A DNA stretch of 64,000 nt from Candidatus Flexifilum affinis (GTDB lineage Bacteria; Chloroflexota; Anaerolineae; Aggregatilineales; Phototrophicaceae). Within the stretch, counting starts at the first letter, position 1, and each line of letters starts with the position of its first letter. Location of the stretch: positions 186,001 through 250,000 of the forward strand of contig JADJPJ010000011.1 in NCBI GenBank assembly GCA_016713325.1. Direction: 5' to 3'. Of this stretch, positions 54,084 through 63,143 are shown piece by piece. The notes under the pieces are model-generated. The model was not told where the DNA came from and ran no database searches. It saw only the letters and a list, made by a program, of their open reading frames with translations. The position numbers were made by a program, and so were the translations under genes.

Positions 54084-54971
54084 ATGACCCCTATGAACGA
54101 ACCGTTTGTCGTCTGTGAGAACCTGGTCAAGATTTACAAGGTGGCCGATCTGGAAGTCGTCGCCCTTCAAGGAGTCGATCTGACCATCGCCGCCGGCGAG
54201 ATGATGGCGCTGGTCGGGCCGTCCGGGTCAGGAAAGTCGACTCTGATGAACATCCTCGGCGCGCTGGATACCCCTTCGGCCGGTCAGGTGCACGTCGGCG
54301 ATTACAACCTGCTCGATCTGACCCGCCGGCAGCAGGTGGCTTACCGCCGCAATGTGGTCGGCTTCGTCTGGCAGCAGACGGCGCGCAATCTGCTGCCGTA
54401 TCTGACGGCCCAGGAGAACGTCGAACTGCCGATGGCGCTCAACCGGACGCCGAAAGCAGCCCGCCGGGCACGGGCGCGCGAACTGCTGGCCGCCGTCGGG
54501 CTTGACCATCGCTTTGATCACAAGCCGGCTCAGCTCAGCGGCGGCGAACAGCAGCGCGTGGCTATCGCCATCGCCGTGGCCAACAGCCCGTCGCTGCTGC
54601 TGGCCGACGAACCCACCGGCGAGGTCGACAGCCAGGCGGCGACTCTGATCTTCGACGCGATGCGCCTGTTCAACCGCGACCTGGGTGTGACCATCCTGAT
54701 CGTCACGCACGATCATCAGGTGGCCGGACGCGTCGACCGGGTGATCGGCATGCTCGATGGCCGTGCCAGCACCGAAATCCTCCGCACTCGCGACGCGGCG
54801 GGCGCGACTTTGACCGAAGACGAGTACGTGCTGCTGGACCGCGCTGGGCGCATCCAACTTCCCAAGACCTATATCGACGCGCTGGAGATGAAGGACCGGG
54901 TGCGGCTGAGTCTGCACCTCGATCACGTGCAGGTCTATCCGCAGCTGCCCGAGTCGGAAGGGGAGCAGTGA
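54084..54971 (+). CDS. ABC ATPase of LolD type with C-terminal AbrB-like domain
   Basis: Residues 1-230 are a complete ATPase: GPSGSGKST (Walker A), [17 protein letters not shown] signature, LLLADEPTGEVDS (Walker B with Glu), and an H loop in VTHDHQ. The last 45 residues (LLDRAGRIQLPKTYIDALEM, then KDRVRLSLHLDHVQVYP) look like an AbrB/SpoVT swapped-hairpin domain, unusual for this ATPase family. The start is the ATG at 54084, though a GTG at 54072 overlaps the previous stop. It powers the FtsX permeases, perhaps as a heterodimer with the next gene. Confidence 0.9.
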   Translation: MTPMNEPFVVCENLVKIYKVADLEVVALQGVDLTIAAGEMMALVGPSGSGKSTLMNILGALDTPSAGQVHVGDYNLLDLTRRQQVAYRRNVVGFVWQQTARNLLPYLTAQENVELPMALNRTPKAARRARARELLAAVGLDHRFDHKPAQLSGGEQQRVAIAIAVANSPSLLLADEPTGEVDSQAATLIFDAMRLFNRDLGVTILIVTHDHQVAGRVDRVIGMLDGRASTEILRTRDAAGATLTEDEYVLLDRAGRIQLPKTYIDALEMKDRVRLSLHLDHVQVYPQLPESEGEQ

Positions 54972-55708
54972 TGGTGGGGACTCACAGCGAAGGCCAGGAC
55001 GCGGTCATTCGCGTCCGCGATCTCCGGCGGGTATACGCGATGGGGCGGGGCGAAGTGGCGGCGCTCAAGGGCGTGACCCTCGACGTGCCGGCGGGCGCGA
55101 TGACGGCCATCGTCGGGCGCAGCGGCTCCGGCAAGACGACGCTGCTCAATTTGCTGGCGGGGTTGGACCGGCCGAGCGCCGGTGAGGTGTGGTTCCGAGA
55201 TCTGCGGCTGGATGCTCTGCCCGAGCCGGCGCTGCTGCGGCTGCGTCAGGATCGCTTCGGGTTTGTCTTTCAGGCGTTTGGGCTGCTGCCGCTGCTGAGT
55301 GCCGCCGAAAACATCGCCGTGCCGCTGCGCATGCGCCAGTTCCCACGGGACGAGCGCGAGCGCCGGGTGCAGGCGGCGCTCGACTGGGTCGGGTTGACCA
55401 AGCGGGCCAAACACAGGCCGTATGAACTGAGCGGCGGGGAACAGCAGCGCGTGGCCATCGCGCGGGCGCTGGCAGCCGAACCTGAGCTCATCCTGGCCGA
55501 CGAACCAACCGGTCAGCTCGACAGCAGCACCGGCCGCCGGATTCTGCACCTGCTGCGGCGGGTGGTCGATGAGCGGGGCGTGACGGTTGTGGTTGTCACC
55601 CACGAGCCTCAGGTCATGAGTGAGGCCGATGTCTTGCACGAACTGCAAGCTGGGGAATTGGTGGACACGCGCTATCGTCTGGCGATGAGCGGCGCGGCTT
55701 CAATCTGA
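54968..55708 (+). CDS. ABC ATPase of LolD/MacB type
   Basis: The 246-residue protein has [20 protein letters not shown] (Walker A), [17 protein letters not shown] and [13 protein letters not shown], with the H loop VVVTHEPQV. The start is a GTG overlapping the preceding stop as GTGA, with an ATG at 54971 as the alternative. It ends the four-gene operon. Two different permeases with two different ATPases suggest a fully heteromeric complex. Confidence 0.93.
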   Translation: MMVGTHSEGQDAVIRVRDLRRVYAMGRGEVAALKGVTLDVPAGAMTAIVGRSGSGKTTLLNLLAGLDRPSAGEVWFRDLRLDALPEPALLRLRQDRFGFVFQAFGLLPLLSAAENIAVPLRMRQFPRDERERRVQAALDWVGLTKRAKHRPYELSGGEQQRVAIARALAAEPELILADEPTGQLDSSTGRRILHLLRRVVDERGVTVVVVTHEPQVMSEADVLHELQAGELVDTRYRLAMSGAASI

Positions 55709-55776
55709 CCTCACCCCACAGTCCCCTCTTCACGGAATGGAGAGGGGAAGCTGAGCGAAGCACAGCAGGGGCGAGG
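55709..55776. repeat. Palindromic repeat, probable bidirectional terminator
   Basis: The outer arms CCTCACCCC and GGGGCGAGG are complementary with one mismatch, and inside them CCCCTCT (55723-55729) pairs with AGAGGGG (55741-55747). The element lies between convergent genes. Similar words (CCTCACCCCG, GCCCCTCTCCGTG) recur at 63167-63212, so this is likely a dispersed repeat family. Confidence 0.6.
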
Positions 55777-55787
55777 ATGTGCCAGGC

Positions 55788-56324
55788 TTACTTGCGGTCC
55801 GGCTCGTAGATGAGTGCCGCCACGCCGGAGCTGAACGCCTTGGCATCGACCAGCCTGAGTGTGGCCGTCATGCCCTCGCTGAACAGACGTATCCCTTTGC
55901 CCAGGACCACAGGGTAGACCAGCAGTCGGATGCTGTCCACCAGGTCGTTCTGAATCAGCGTCTGTGCCAGGGTGGCGCTGCCGTGGACCGTGATGTCCCT
56001 GCCGGGCTGCTGCTTGAGCCGGGCGATCTCCTGTACGACGTTCTCGCGAATGATCACCGAGTTGTTCCATTCGGCCTTGTCCAGCGTCGTCGACACCACA
56101 TACTTGCGGACGCTGTTGAAGTAGGGCGCGCCTTCGTCCTTGCTGTTCGGCCAGGCGGCGGCAAAGCCTTCATACGTCACGCGTCCCAGAAGCAGGGCGT
56201 CGGTGGAGTCTGACTCTTCGCCCTTGAAGCGGGCGATCTCATCATTCCAGTAGGGCGCGGTCCACACCGGATGTTCCATCACGCCGTCGAGGGACAGGAA
56301 TTCTGTGACCACTAGTTTTCGCAT
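55788..56324 (-). CDS. RibD C-terminal domain / dihydrofolate-reductase-like protein
   Basis: The 178-residue protein starts at the ATG at 56324 with an AGGAAG site. It has the family start MRKLVVTEFLSLDGVMEHPV and LLLGRVTYEGFAAAWP. ITVHGSATLAQTLIQNDLVD and the C-terminal VVLGKGIRLFSEG follow. Such proteins bind NADPH and reduce small molecules; most stand-alone members have no proven substrate. Confidence 0.9.
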   Translation of the reverse strand: MRKLVVTEFLSLDGVMEHPVWTAPYWNDEIARFKGEESDSTDALLLGRVTYEGFAAAWPNSKDEGAPYFNSVRKYVVSTTLDKAEWNNSVIIRENVVQEIARLKQQPGRDITVHGSATLAQTLIQNDLVDSIRLLVYPVVLGKGIRLFSEGMTATLRLVDAKAFSSGVAALIYEPDRK

Positions 56325-56412
56325 CGCTTCGCTTCCTTTGTCGTTCGCTGTCAACCATCGTATCTTAGCCCAGGCGCCCAGGCTTTGTCTTGAACAAAAA
56401 CGACACCGCGCC

Positions 56413-57087
56413 TTAGCGACTGGCCGCGAGGAGCTGCGCCGGAGTCTGCCCGATGAATCGTTTAAGTGAACGGGTCAGGTGGGGTTGATCGGCATAGCCG
56501 GCCTGGTCGACCGTATCGACGATGGAGACACCCTGCTGCAAGAGGGTCATGGCGTGGCGGGCGCGGTGAATCTGGCTGATCGTGCCGTGCGTCATCCCGG
56601 TCGCGCGCAAAAAACGGCGTTGGACCGAGCGCAGGGACCGGTCGGGTATCTGGCCCTGTACTGCGTTGGTGACGACGGTTTCGTGAGCCAGCAACCCCTG
56701 GCGCACCAGCCGGTCGACGAACGTGTCGGTATTTTCGAAATCAGGAAACTGCCAGGCGGAGCCGTGCAGCCAGAAGGTGTGGTCGCTGGCCTGGGGCAGA
56801 ATAAGGCCGCCGTCGACGAGTTCAGGACTGGGCAGGGCGGGCAGGAAAGATCCCAACTTGAACAGGATTCCGAGAAATTCGGCGTCCTCGGGAATGGACG
56901 CGACGGAGGCGCGGGTTTCCGGCCCGCGAACGCCCATGGTGACCTGGCCCCGCTGCCGTGTGACGACCAGCTCCCATTGGGTCGCGGCGATCGAAATGAA
57001 CGATCCGCCGGCGCTATCGCTCTGCGTGTGCCAGATGGTTTCGACGTAGGGGGAGTCCGAAGGTCTGGAGTCGAAGACGAACGGCAT
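56413..57087 (-). CDS. AraC-family transcription regulator
   Basis: I chose the ATG at 57087 (MPFVFDSRPSDSPYVE) because an AGGAAACAG site lies ahead of it; a GTG at 57126 is also possible. The C-terminal 100 residues hold the two helix-turn-helix motifs of AraC proteins (RFLRATGMTHGTISQIHRAR, then QAGYADQPHLTRSLKRFIGQ). The N-terminal part is an unassigned ligand domain. A TATAAT on the minus strand at 57142-57147, inside the end of the preceding gene, may be its -10 element. It could control the neighbouring glycan locus. Confidence 0.88.
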   Translation of the reverse strand: MPFVFDSRPSDSPYVETIWHTQSDSAGGSFISIAATQWELVVTRQRGQVTMGVRGPETRASVASIPEDAEFLGILFKLGSFLPALPSPELVDGGLILPQASDHTFWLHGSAWQFPDFENTDTFVDRLVRQGLLAHETVVTNAVQGQIPDRSLRSVQRRFLRATGMTHGTISQIHRARHAMTLLQQGVSIVDTVDQAGYADQPHLTRSLKRFIGQTPAQLLAASR

Positions 57088-57142
57088 CCTGCTGTTTCCT
57101 GTTTGGGTTCGAAGCCCTAATTTCACGTCTTAATATACTTTA

Positions 57143-58111
57143 TTATAAATTAACTGTCCCCACTTTCGGAACTTTCGGTTGCGGTTCGAACCCCTCGAAG
57201 ACGAACAGCCGGCTCAGACCGCGATCGGACACGTAGGGGATGTAACCTGCCTCGCGGCCGCGCGTGAACGAATCGACGATGTGCTCCGGCACGCGGCTGT
57301 AATCGACGGTCAGCACCAGCTTGCCCGCCTCCACCCAGCGCGCCAGATCGGCCTGGCGGGCGGCGGTCCACTCCGGCGGCGACGCGTCGTGGTCGCGCGG
57401 ATAGCCGTAGAACAGGCTCTCCACCAGGATGCCGGTCACGGAGTCCAGGTAGCCGGATGCCGGATCGCGAAAGGGGATGTCCTCGCCGTTGATGGTGAAC
57501 ACGCCGAACCGTGGCGAGCGTTCCTGGGCGTGCTCGGCAATGGCCTGCACGAAAGCCATCATCTCGGCATAGGCCGTTGTGCGGCCCTGTTCCTCGTAAT
57601 AGGTCGCGGCGTCCACGCGGTCGAGCAGCACGCCGTCGAAACCCATGTCGATGATGCGGTCGAGGTAGCTGTCATCGCCGTCGATGATGATCGCCTGCCA
57701 GCGCGGGTCCCAGTAATGCACCCAGATGTCACCGGCCCAGGTGCCATCCGGGGAATCCGCCCACTCCGGGCGGGCGCCGGTCATGCTCCACTCCGGCTGC
57801 CAGTAGTACTGGAAGGTGGCTGCCTGGCCGATGCTCATATAGGCGACGACCAGTTTCTCGCCGCCCTCGCTGTGCTTGAGGCGCTCGACGTTGGCCCGGC
57901 TGCTCCCGGAAAGGGCGATATCGGTGATGACCAGATCGTAGGCCGTTGGAGCGAGCCGGTCTACCCGCGCCCGCTGAAGCTGAATGATGTAATCGTCGAC
58001 GGCCGACCAATCCCGGTCGCCGCCCACGTTCTGCGCGGTGATCGCAAGCGGCGGGACGGTCAGGACCAACAGGGTCGTTACCAGCAGTCTGCGCAGCCAT
58101 TTCGCCGGCAT
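57143..58111 (-). CDS. Secreted GH114-type endo-alpha-1,4-polygalactosaminidase family protein
   Basis: The 322-residue protein has a signal peptide (LLVTTLLVLTVPPLAITAQ) and a TIM-barrel of the GH114/TM1410 family: YDLVITDIALSG, KLVVAYMSIGQAATFQYYW, MGFDGVLLDRVDAATYYEE and LTVDYSRVPE. The acidic residues at the strand ends are the likely catalytic ones. Founding members cut alpha-1,4-linked galactosamine polymers. Its gene starts six bases after the second permease, so it belongs to the importer operon and may cut the polymer whose fragments are taken up. Confidence 0.85.
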   Translation of the reverse strand: MPAKWLRRLLVTTLLVLTVPPLAITAQNVGGDRDWSAVDDYIIQLQRARVDRLAPTAYDLVITDIALSGSSRANVERLKHSEGGEKLVVAYMSIGQAATFQYYWQPEWSMTGARPEWADSPDGTWAGDIWVHYWDPRWQAIIIDGDDSYLDRIIDMGFDGVLLDRVDAATYYEEQGRTTAYAEMMAFVQAIAEHAQERSPRFGVFTINGEDIPFRDPASGYLDSVTGILVESLFYGYPRDHDASPPEWTAARQADLARWVEAGKLVLTVDYSRVPEHIVDSFTRGREAGYIPYVSDRGLSRLFVFEGFEPQPKVPKVGTVNL

Positions 58112-58117
58112 ATTCGG

Positions 58118-59011
58118 TTAGCCTTTCAGACCGGTGAGCGAAAAGCCGCGCACCACCCAGCGATTAATGATCATGTAGATGACCAGGATTGGCATGACGA
58201 TCAGCACCGAGGCGGCCATCTGCAAGCCGAGGTTGCTGGTGTGTCGGTCGTTGAACCAGGTCAGGATGATCGGCAGCGTGCGCACATCGACGTCGCGCAG
58301 CACGATCAGCGGCCATAGGTAAGCGTTCCAGTTGGAGATGAACACCAGTACGCCAAAGGTCGCCAGCGGCGCGAGCGTCTGCGGCAGGACGATGCGGAAG
58401 AAGATTTGCCACTCGTTGGCGCCGTCGACACGCGCCGCGTCGAGCAGTTCGTCGGGGATAGCCGACATGAACTGGCGCATCAGGAAGATGCCGAAGGCGT
58501 TCACCCAACTCAGCACCACCAGCCCGAGCAGGTTGTTGGTCAGGTCGAATTTGAGCAGCACCAGATACGACGGGATCATCGTCAGTTGGAACGGGATCAT
58601 CATCGTGATCAGGATGTACGAGAACAGGGCGCGCTTGAAGCGGAAATTGAACTTGGCGAAGACGTAGCCAAAGATGGCGCTGGTCAACGTGTTGGTGATG
58701 ACGTTGGTGATGGCGATGAAGCCGCTGTTCAGGTAGAAGCGCTCCAGGGGCAGCGACTCGTCGTTGAAGATGGTGGTGTAGTTCTCCAGCGTGAATTCGC
58801 GCGGCAGAAACGTCTGTACCGCAGGGTTGATGATCTCGGCGTGCGTCTTGAACGATGCCAGGATTGTCCAGACGAAGGGCAGCAGAGTGAGCAGGCTTCC
58901 GACCGTCAGCAGGAGATAGACGAGAAGCTTGCCACTCAACCATCCTCGGCGCGCCGGAGGCGTTGCGGCGTCAGCGCCTTCAGCGGGGAGTCTCAGACTG
59001 CTGTCCGTCAT
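58118..59011 (-). CDS. Carbohydrate ABC transporter permease, MalG type
   Basis: The 297-residue protein has six membrane helices. Its EAA loop reads DAARVDGANEWQIFFRIVLP at about residue 192, so the first Glu is Asp. It ends NRWVVRGFSLTGLKG as usual for the family. It starts three bases after the partner permease. It forms the inner-membrane channel of the importer with the binding protein at 60390. Confidence 0.93.
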   Translation of the reverse strand: MTDSSLRLPAEGADAATPPARRGWLSGKLLVYLLLTVGSLLTLLPFVWTILASFKTHAEIINPAVQTFLPREFTLENYTTIFNDESLPLERFYLNSGFIAITNVITNTLTSAIFGYVFAKFNFRFKRALFSYILITMMIPFQLTMIPSYLVLLKFDLTNNLLGLVVLSWVNAFGIFLMRQFMSAIPDELLDAARVDGANEWQIFFRIVLPQTLAPLATFGVLVFISNWNAYLWPLIVLRDVDVRTLPIILTWFNDRHTSNLGLQMAASVLIVMPILVIYMIINRWVVRGFSLTGLKG

Positions 59012-59014
59012 GGC

Positions 59015-60238
59015 TCAATACTCCCAGTTGGTGCGCAGGACGCGCGTCTGAATGATGGTCAGCACGGCGACGAAGAAGAACATCACGATGGCGATGGCCG
59101 CCGCCCAACCCATACGCTCGAAGCGGAAGGCATTCTCGTAGATGTCCAGCACCAGCACCCGCGTCAGACCGATGCGGCCGGGGCCGCCCTGGGTCATCAC
59201 CTGGATGATGTCGAAGACCTGGAAGGACGAGATGACCGTCAGCACCGAGGTGACCAGGATGGTGGGCCGCAGTAGGGGCAGGGTGATATACAGGAAGACG
59301 TCGAGCGGGCTGCCGCCATCGACTTTGGCGGCATCCTTGAGGCTGTCCGGGATGCCCTGGAGGGCCGCGATGAAGATCACCAGGTTGTAGCCGAAGTCTT
59401 GCCACAGGTAGGCGACCACCACCGCCAGCAGGGCTGCCGGGATGCCCAGGAAATTCGCCGACGGATCTTGAAGCCAGGCGACTGGCGGAACGCCGACGGC
59501 GCGTAGTCCGTTGTTGAGCAGCCCGTACTGCGCGTTGAAGATGTACCCCCACATCACGGCAACGCCGACGGACGACGTCACCACGGGGAGAAAGTAGATG
59601 GTGCGAAAGAGGCTCCTGAAGAACGAACTGGTGGATTCGATCAGCACCGCCAGCGGAATGGTGATCAGCATGTTCAGCGGCAGCACCAACGCCGTGAAGA
59701 GCAGCGTGTTGGTCAGGCTGTTCTGAAAGATGCGCGAATCCCGGCCGGCGCCGCTCAGCATCTCCTGAAAGTAGGTCAGGCCGACGAACGGGTTATCGCC
59801 ACCCAGGCCCAGGATTGGCCCGCCGATACGCCGGGGGCTGTAGTCGAAGAAGGCCAGCACAAACGCCCACAGCAGCGGAAACACGCTGAGCGCCGCCAGG
59901 TGAAAGACGAGCGGCGTGATCGTGCCTGCCGCCATGCCGTGATGTCGCAGGCGCGGTGACGCGATAGAAGGCACCAGAATCCACAGGGCGGCCAGGCCGA
60001 TCAGTCCCGCCGGCAGGCTGATCCACGGCGCTACGTCGGGCAGCACCGGCCCCAGCAGGGCGAGCACCACTCGGCCAAAGATCTGGCCGGAGAGGATGCC
60101 GACGATCAGGCCGAGCACACCGCCACGCCAGGGGTTACGCCCCTTCCGGTCGAAGATCAGCGGGGTGACAGAGGTGCCGATGAACGCCGAGATCATCAGC
60201 CAGTACAGGGTGAACGCATCGTAATTGTAAGTGGGCAT
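59015..60238 (-). CDS. Carbohydrate ABC transporter permease, MalF type with extra N-terminal helices
   Basis: The 407-residue protein is about 100 residues longer than usual. The additional N-terminus holds three hydrophobic segments (YWLMISAFIGTSVTPLIF, VLGLIVGILSGQIFGRVVLA, LPAGLIGLAALWILVPSI). The standard six helices follow, with the EAA loop DAAKVDGGSPLDVFLYITLP at about residue 305. The extra helices resemble the MalF extension in proteobacteria, though not in sequence that I recognise. It pairs with the next gene. Confidence 0.92.
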   Translation of the reverse strand: MPTYNYDAFTLYWLMISAFIGTSVTPLIFDRKGRNPWRGGVLGLIVGILSGQIFGRVVLALLGPVLPDVAPWISLPAGLIGLAALWILVPSIASPRLRHHGMAAGTITPLVFHLAALSVFPLLWAFVLAFFDYSPRRIGGPILGLGGDNPFVGLTYFQEMLSGAGRDSRIFQNSLTNTLLFTALVLPLNMLITIPLAVLIESTSSFFRSLFRTIYFLPVVTSSVGVAVMWGYIFNAQYGLLNNGLRAVGVPPVAWLQDPSANFLGIPAALLAVVVAYLWQDFGYNLVIFIAALQGIPDSLKDAAKVDGGSPLDVFLYITLPLLRPTILVTSVLTVISSFQVFDIIQVMTQGGPGRIGLTRVLVLDIYENAFRFERMGWAAAIAIVMFFFVAVLTIIQTRVLRTNWEY

Positions 60239-60274
60239 GAATCACCTGGGGTGCCGGCGAACGGGGCGTTACCA

Positions 60275-60375
60275 CGGCCTGCCCAGCGTGCTGAGCAGGC
60301 CGCGGCGATGCGTGACTGGATGCGGCCAATTCAAGAACGCGAGATGAGGAACAGGTGTTCCTCATTCCTCATCTC
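60275..60375 (-). repeat. Two stem-loops between the binding-protein and permease genes
   Basis: CGGCCTGC (60275-60282) pairs with GCAGGCCG (60295-60302). GAGATGAGGAA (60341-60351) pairs with TTCCTCATCTC (60365-60375), and GAGGAACA/TGTTCCTC is an alternative inner pairing. There is no T run. Such intergenic stems often stabilise the binding-protein mRNA or partly stop transcription. The rest of the 151-base gap shows nothing else. Confidence 0.6.
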
Positions 60376-60389
60376 TCTTGCCTCATTCC

Positions 60390-61658
60390 TCAGAACGTCC
60401 CGTTCGCGTCCTCTTCGATGAACATGAGCGCATCATCCACCGACATCAGTCCCTGGAGCGTGTCGAGGATATAGGGGTAGATGATGTCGTAGAAGACCAG
60501 GTCGCGGTCGGGCATGCTGCCGATGTAGCTTCCGTACTGGAGCAGGGGCAGGTTGGCCTCGAGCCAGGGCAGCGCTTCCAGAAGCGGACCGCGCATCGTC
60601 TCGTCGTCGACGATCGCGCGCAGCGCCGGGATGGTGCCGGAGGTGATGTTCCAGCCGAGGGCATTCTCGGCGTTGGCGGTCGCGAACTGGACGAAATCCC
60701 AGGCGACCGCGGCATTGGGCGAATTGGAGGCCACGGACAGGCCCCAGCCGGAGTCAGCGGCGAACAGCGGGTCGGCGCCGGCAAACGCGGGCAGCGGCAC
60801 GTAGCCGAATTCGCCGAAGTCGGGGAAGTCGGAGAGACCAAAGGCCACGGCCCACGGGCCGATCAGCGTGATGGCCGCCTGACCGGTGAAGAAGGCGTTG
60901 CCGCCCCAGTTGGCCGAGTCGTTGAACAGCACGGGGTCCACAGCGCCGGACTCGACGAAGCTGATCATCTCTTCCAGGGTGGCGCGGGCGGCGTCGGTGT
61001 TGAAGGTGAACGCCGATCCGTCTTCATTCCAGTAGCTGCCGCCGTGCTGAAGGATGCCGGCCAGGAAGCTGAAGACGATGGCGTCGGCGTTGGTGAAGTG
61101 GTAGCCAGCAACCGTCATCTGGCCGTCGGTGACCTGGGCCAGGGCGACGGCATCGCTGCGGACTTCCTCGATAGAGTTCCAGGCGGGCGGGAAGGTCAGG
61201 CCGGCGGCTTCGAACATCGCCTGGTTGACCAGCACCGTGCCATACTCCATGTTGAATTCCTGCGGCAGGCCGTAGACCTGATCGTCGCAGATGTAGCCGC
61301 CGATCGCAGCATCGAAGAACTGGCTGGTATCGAGCAGACCTTCCGGCATCGGTGCCAGACGGTCGGCGTAGCTGCACGTCCAGGAACCGAACAGCGCCAG
61401 AATGTCGGCATTGTCGCCCGCGGGCAGGGCCGTCTGCAGCGTCTGAATGTAAAGGTCGTATTCAAAGGTTTCCATATCAATCGTCACGTTGGGGTGCAGC
61501 GCCGTGTAAGCATCGATGAGCGCCTGCGTGCCCGTGTTGAAGTTGCTTTCCTGGTGCGCCCACAGGCGCAGGGTGACCGGGGCATCCTGAGCGGTCACGC
61601 TGAACAGGGGCAGCGCGAGCGCCAGAACAACGACAACCAGAAAAAGGGAACGTTTCAT
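60390..61658 (-). CDS. Carbohydrate ABC transporter substrate-binding protein
   Basis: The 422-residue protein has a signal peptide (KRSLFLVVVVLALALPLFSV, cleaved near TAQ) and the family 1 solute-binding fold. It opens VTLRLWAHQESNF and carries ITLIGPWAVAFGLSDFP and LFAADSGWGLSVASNSPN. There is no lipobox Cys, so the anchoring mode is unclear. An AGGAGAG site precedes the ATG. It heads an operon with two permeases and the GH114 enzyme and is intact, unlike the binding protein at 975. Confidence 0.92.
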   Translation of the reverse strand: MKRSLFLVVVVLALALPLFSVTAQDAPVTLRLWAHQESNFNTGTQALIDAYTALHPNVTIDMETFEYDLYIQTLQTALPAGDNADILALFGSWTCSYADRLAPMPEGLLDTSQFFDAAIGGYICDDQVYGLPQEFNMEYGTVLVNQAMFEAAGLTFPPAWNSIEEVRSDAVALAQVTDGQMTVAGYHFTNADAIVFSFLAGILQHGGSYWNEDGSAFTFNTDAARATLEEMISFVESGAVDPVLFNDSANWGGNAFFTGQAAITLIGPWAVAFGLSDFPDFGEFGYVPLPAFAGADPLFAADSGWGLSVASNSPNAAVAWDFVQFATANAENALGWNITSGTIPALRAIVDDETMRGPLLEALPWLEANLPLLQYGSYIGSMPDRDLVFYDIIYPYILDTLQGLMSVDDALMFIEEDANGTF

Positions 61659-61741
61659 TGCTTCACTCTCCTGTAGACAAAACTATTCTGTGCATTTGTG
61701 CGCATTTGTGACTGATTGAACCCAATATAAACGAATTTTGA

Positions 61742-61770
61742 TTGACACGCAACCAGTACAGACTTAGAAT
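61742..61770 (+). promoter_or_regulatory. Consensus promoter of the GH4 gene
   Basis: TTGACA (61742-61747), a 17-base spacer and TAGAAT (61765-61770) give a near-perfect sigma-70 promoter. Just after it are two small inverted repeats (GCGC...GCGC at 61772-61785 and GCATGttCATGC at 61784-61795) that may be operator sites. Direct copies of GCATTTGTG at 61692-61710 lie on the side of the divergent binding-protein gene. Confidence 0.75.
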
Positions 61771-61822
61771 TGCGCTAAAATGCGCATGTTCATGCAAGAC
61801 TTGCCGTCAGGATTTGTACGAT

Positions 61823-63133
61823 ATGACCAAAGTAACCATCATTGGCGCGGGCAGCGCCGTCTTTGCCTACGAGATAATGCGCGATGTCCTGGTCACGCCG
61901 GGCCTCGAAAACGGCGTGTTCGCCCTCGTCGACATCGCTCCCGAACGGCTCGAACTGTCTCACCAGATCGCTGAAAAGCTGATCGAGGCGACCGGCAGGA
62001 ACTGGCGCGTGGAAGCCTCGACCGAGCGCACGAGTGTGATGGCCGGCACGGATTACCTGATCAACACCATTGAAGTGGCGGGCATGGAAAATGTGCGCCA
62101 CGACTTCGATATCCCCATGAAGTATGGCGTCAACCAGTGCATCGGCGACACCATTGGGCCGGGCGGAATCTTCAAGGCGCTGCGCACGCTGCCGACGTGG
62201 ATCGACATCCTGGACGACGCCGAGCGGCTGTCGCCGGACGCGCTGGTGATGAATTACACCAACCCCATGTCGCTCACCTGCCTGACGGGGGTTCGCGCGT
62301 CGACGCTGCCGATTGTCGGGCTGTGCCACTCGATTCAATACACATCGGAACAGGTGGCCGGCTACCTCGGCATCCCGCCAGACGAGCTGAAGTTCCGCGC
62401 TGCGGGTATCAATCACCTGGCCTGGCTGCTCGACCTGACGTATCAGGGCGAGCCGATGTACCCCCGCCTTCGCGAAGCGGCAAAAGACCCGGCCATCTAC
62501 GAACAGGATCCCATCCGCTTCGAGATGATGCTCCACCTGGGCGCCTTCGTCAGCGAGAGCAGTGGGCATTCGTCGGAGTACACACCGTACTTCCGCAAGC
62601 GGCCGGATCTGGTGGAGAAGTACACCCGCGCCGAGTACCTGGGCGAGACCGGCTTCTACGCCAATAATTGGCCGATCGAGCGGGCTGAATCCGCCGAATG
62701 GGTCCGTCAGATGGTCGCGGGCGAGGCGGAACTGGAGCTGGAGCGTGGGGTGGAGTACGCCTCACACATCATGCAGGCCATCGAGACCGACACGCCGACG
62801 GTCGCCTATTGCAACATCCCGAACACCGGCCTGATCACCAATCTGCCGCAGGACGGCGTGGTCGAAGTTGCCTGCCTCGTGGACCGCAACGGCATTCAGC
62901 CGACGCACTTTGGCGCGCTGCCGACACAGCTTGCGGCACTGGATCAGGCGCACATGGCCGTGCACGATCTGGTGGCGACCGCGGTCCTGGAACATGATCG
63001 CGAAGCAGCTGTCTACGCGCTGATGCTGGATCCGCTCACCGCCGCAGTCTGCTCACCGGCGGAGATCCGCGCGCTGTTTGACGAAATGGCGGCCACCGAA
63101 GCGCTGTATCTGCCGGAGTGGACCCAGCTCTGA
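61823..63133 (+). CDS. Family 4 glycoside hydrolase, alpha-galactosidase-like
   Basis: The 436-residue cytoplasmic enzyme starts at the ATG at 61823, since the promoter rules out the longer frame. It has the NAD-binding TIIGAGSAVFAYEIMRDVL, NYTNPMS, GLCHSIQYTSEQVAGYLGIP with the metal-ligand Cys, and AAGINHLAWLL with the metal-ligand His. GH4 enzymes cut glycosides by an NAD- and Mn-dependent oxidation-elimination. The motif set is nearest to MelA-type alpha-galactosidases and alpha-glucuronidases. It is divergent from the ABC importer and probably acts on imported fragments. Confidence 0.92.
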   Translation: MTKVTIIGAGSAVFAYEIMRDVLVTPGLENGVFALVDIAPERLELSHQIAEKLIEATGRNWRVEASTERTSVMAGTDYLINTIEVAGMENVRHDFDIPMKYGVNQCIGDTIGPGGIFKALRTLPTWIDILDDAERLSPDALVMNYTNPMSLTCLTGVRASTLPIVGLCHSIQYTSEQVAGYLGIPPDELKFRAAGINHLAWLLDLTYQGEPMYPRLREAAKDPAIYEQDPIRFEMMLHLGAFVSESSGHSSEYTPYFRKRPDLVEKYTRAEYLGETGFYANNWPIERAESAEWVRQMVAGEAELELERGVEYASHIMQAIETDTPTVAYCNIPNTGLITNLPQDGVVEVACLVDRNGIQPTHFGALPTQLAALDQAHMAVHDLVATAVLEHDREAAVYALMLDPLTAAVCSPAEIRALFDEMAATEALYLPEWTQL

Positions 63134-63143
63134 ACGGCGAGAA

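Noticed and set aside
57183..57200. GGTTCGAACCCC, resembling a tRNA T-arm
   Set aside because: It lies inside the GH114 coding sequence and no acceptor stem or anticodon arm can be drawn around it.
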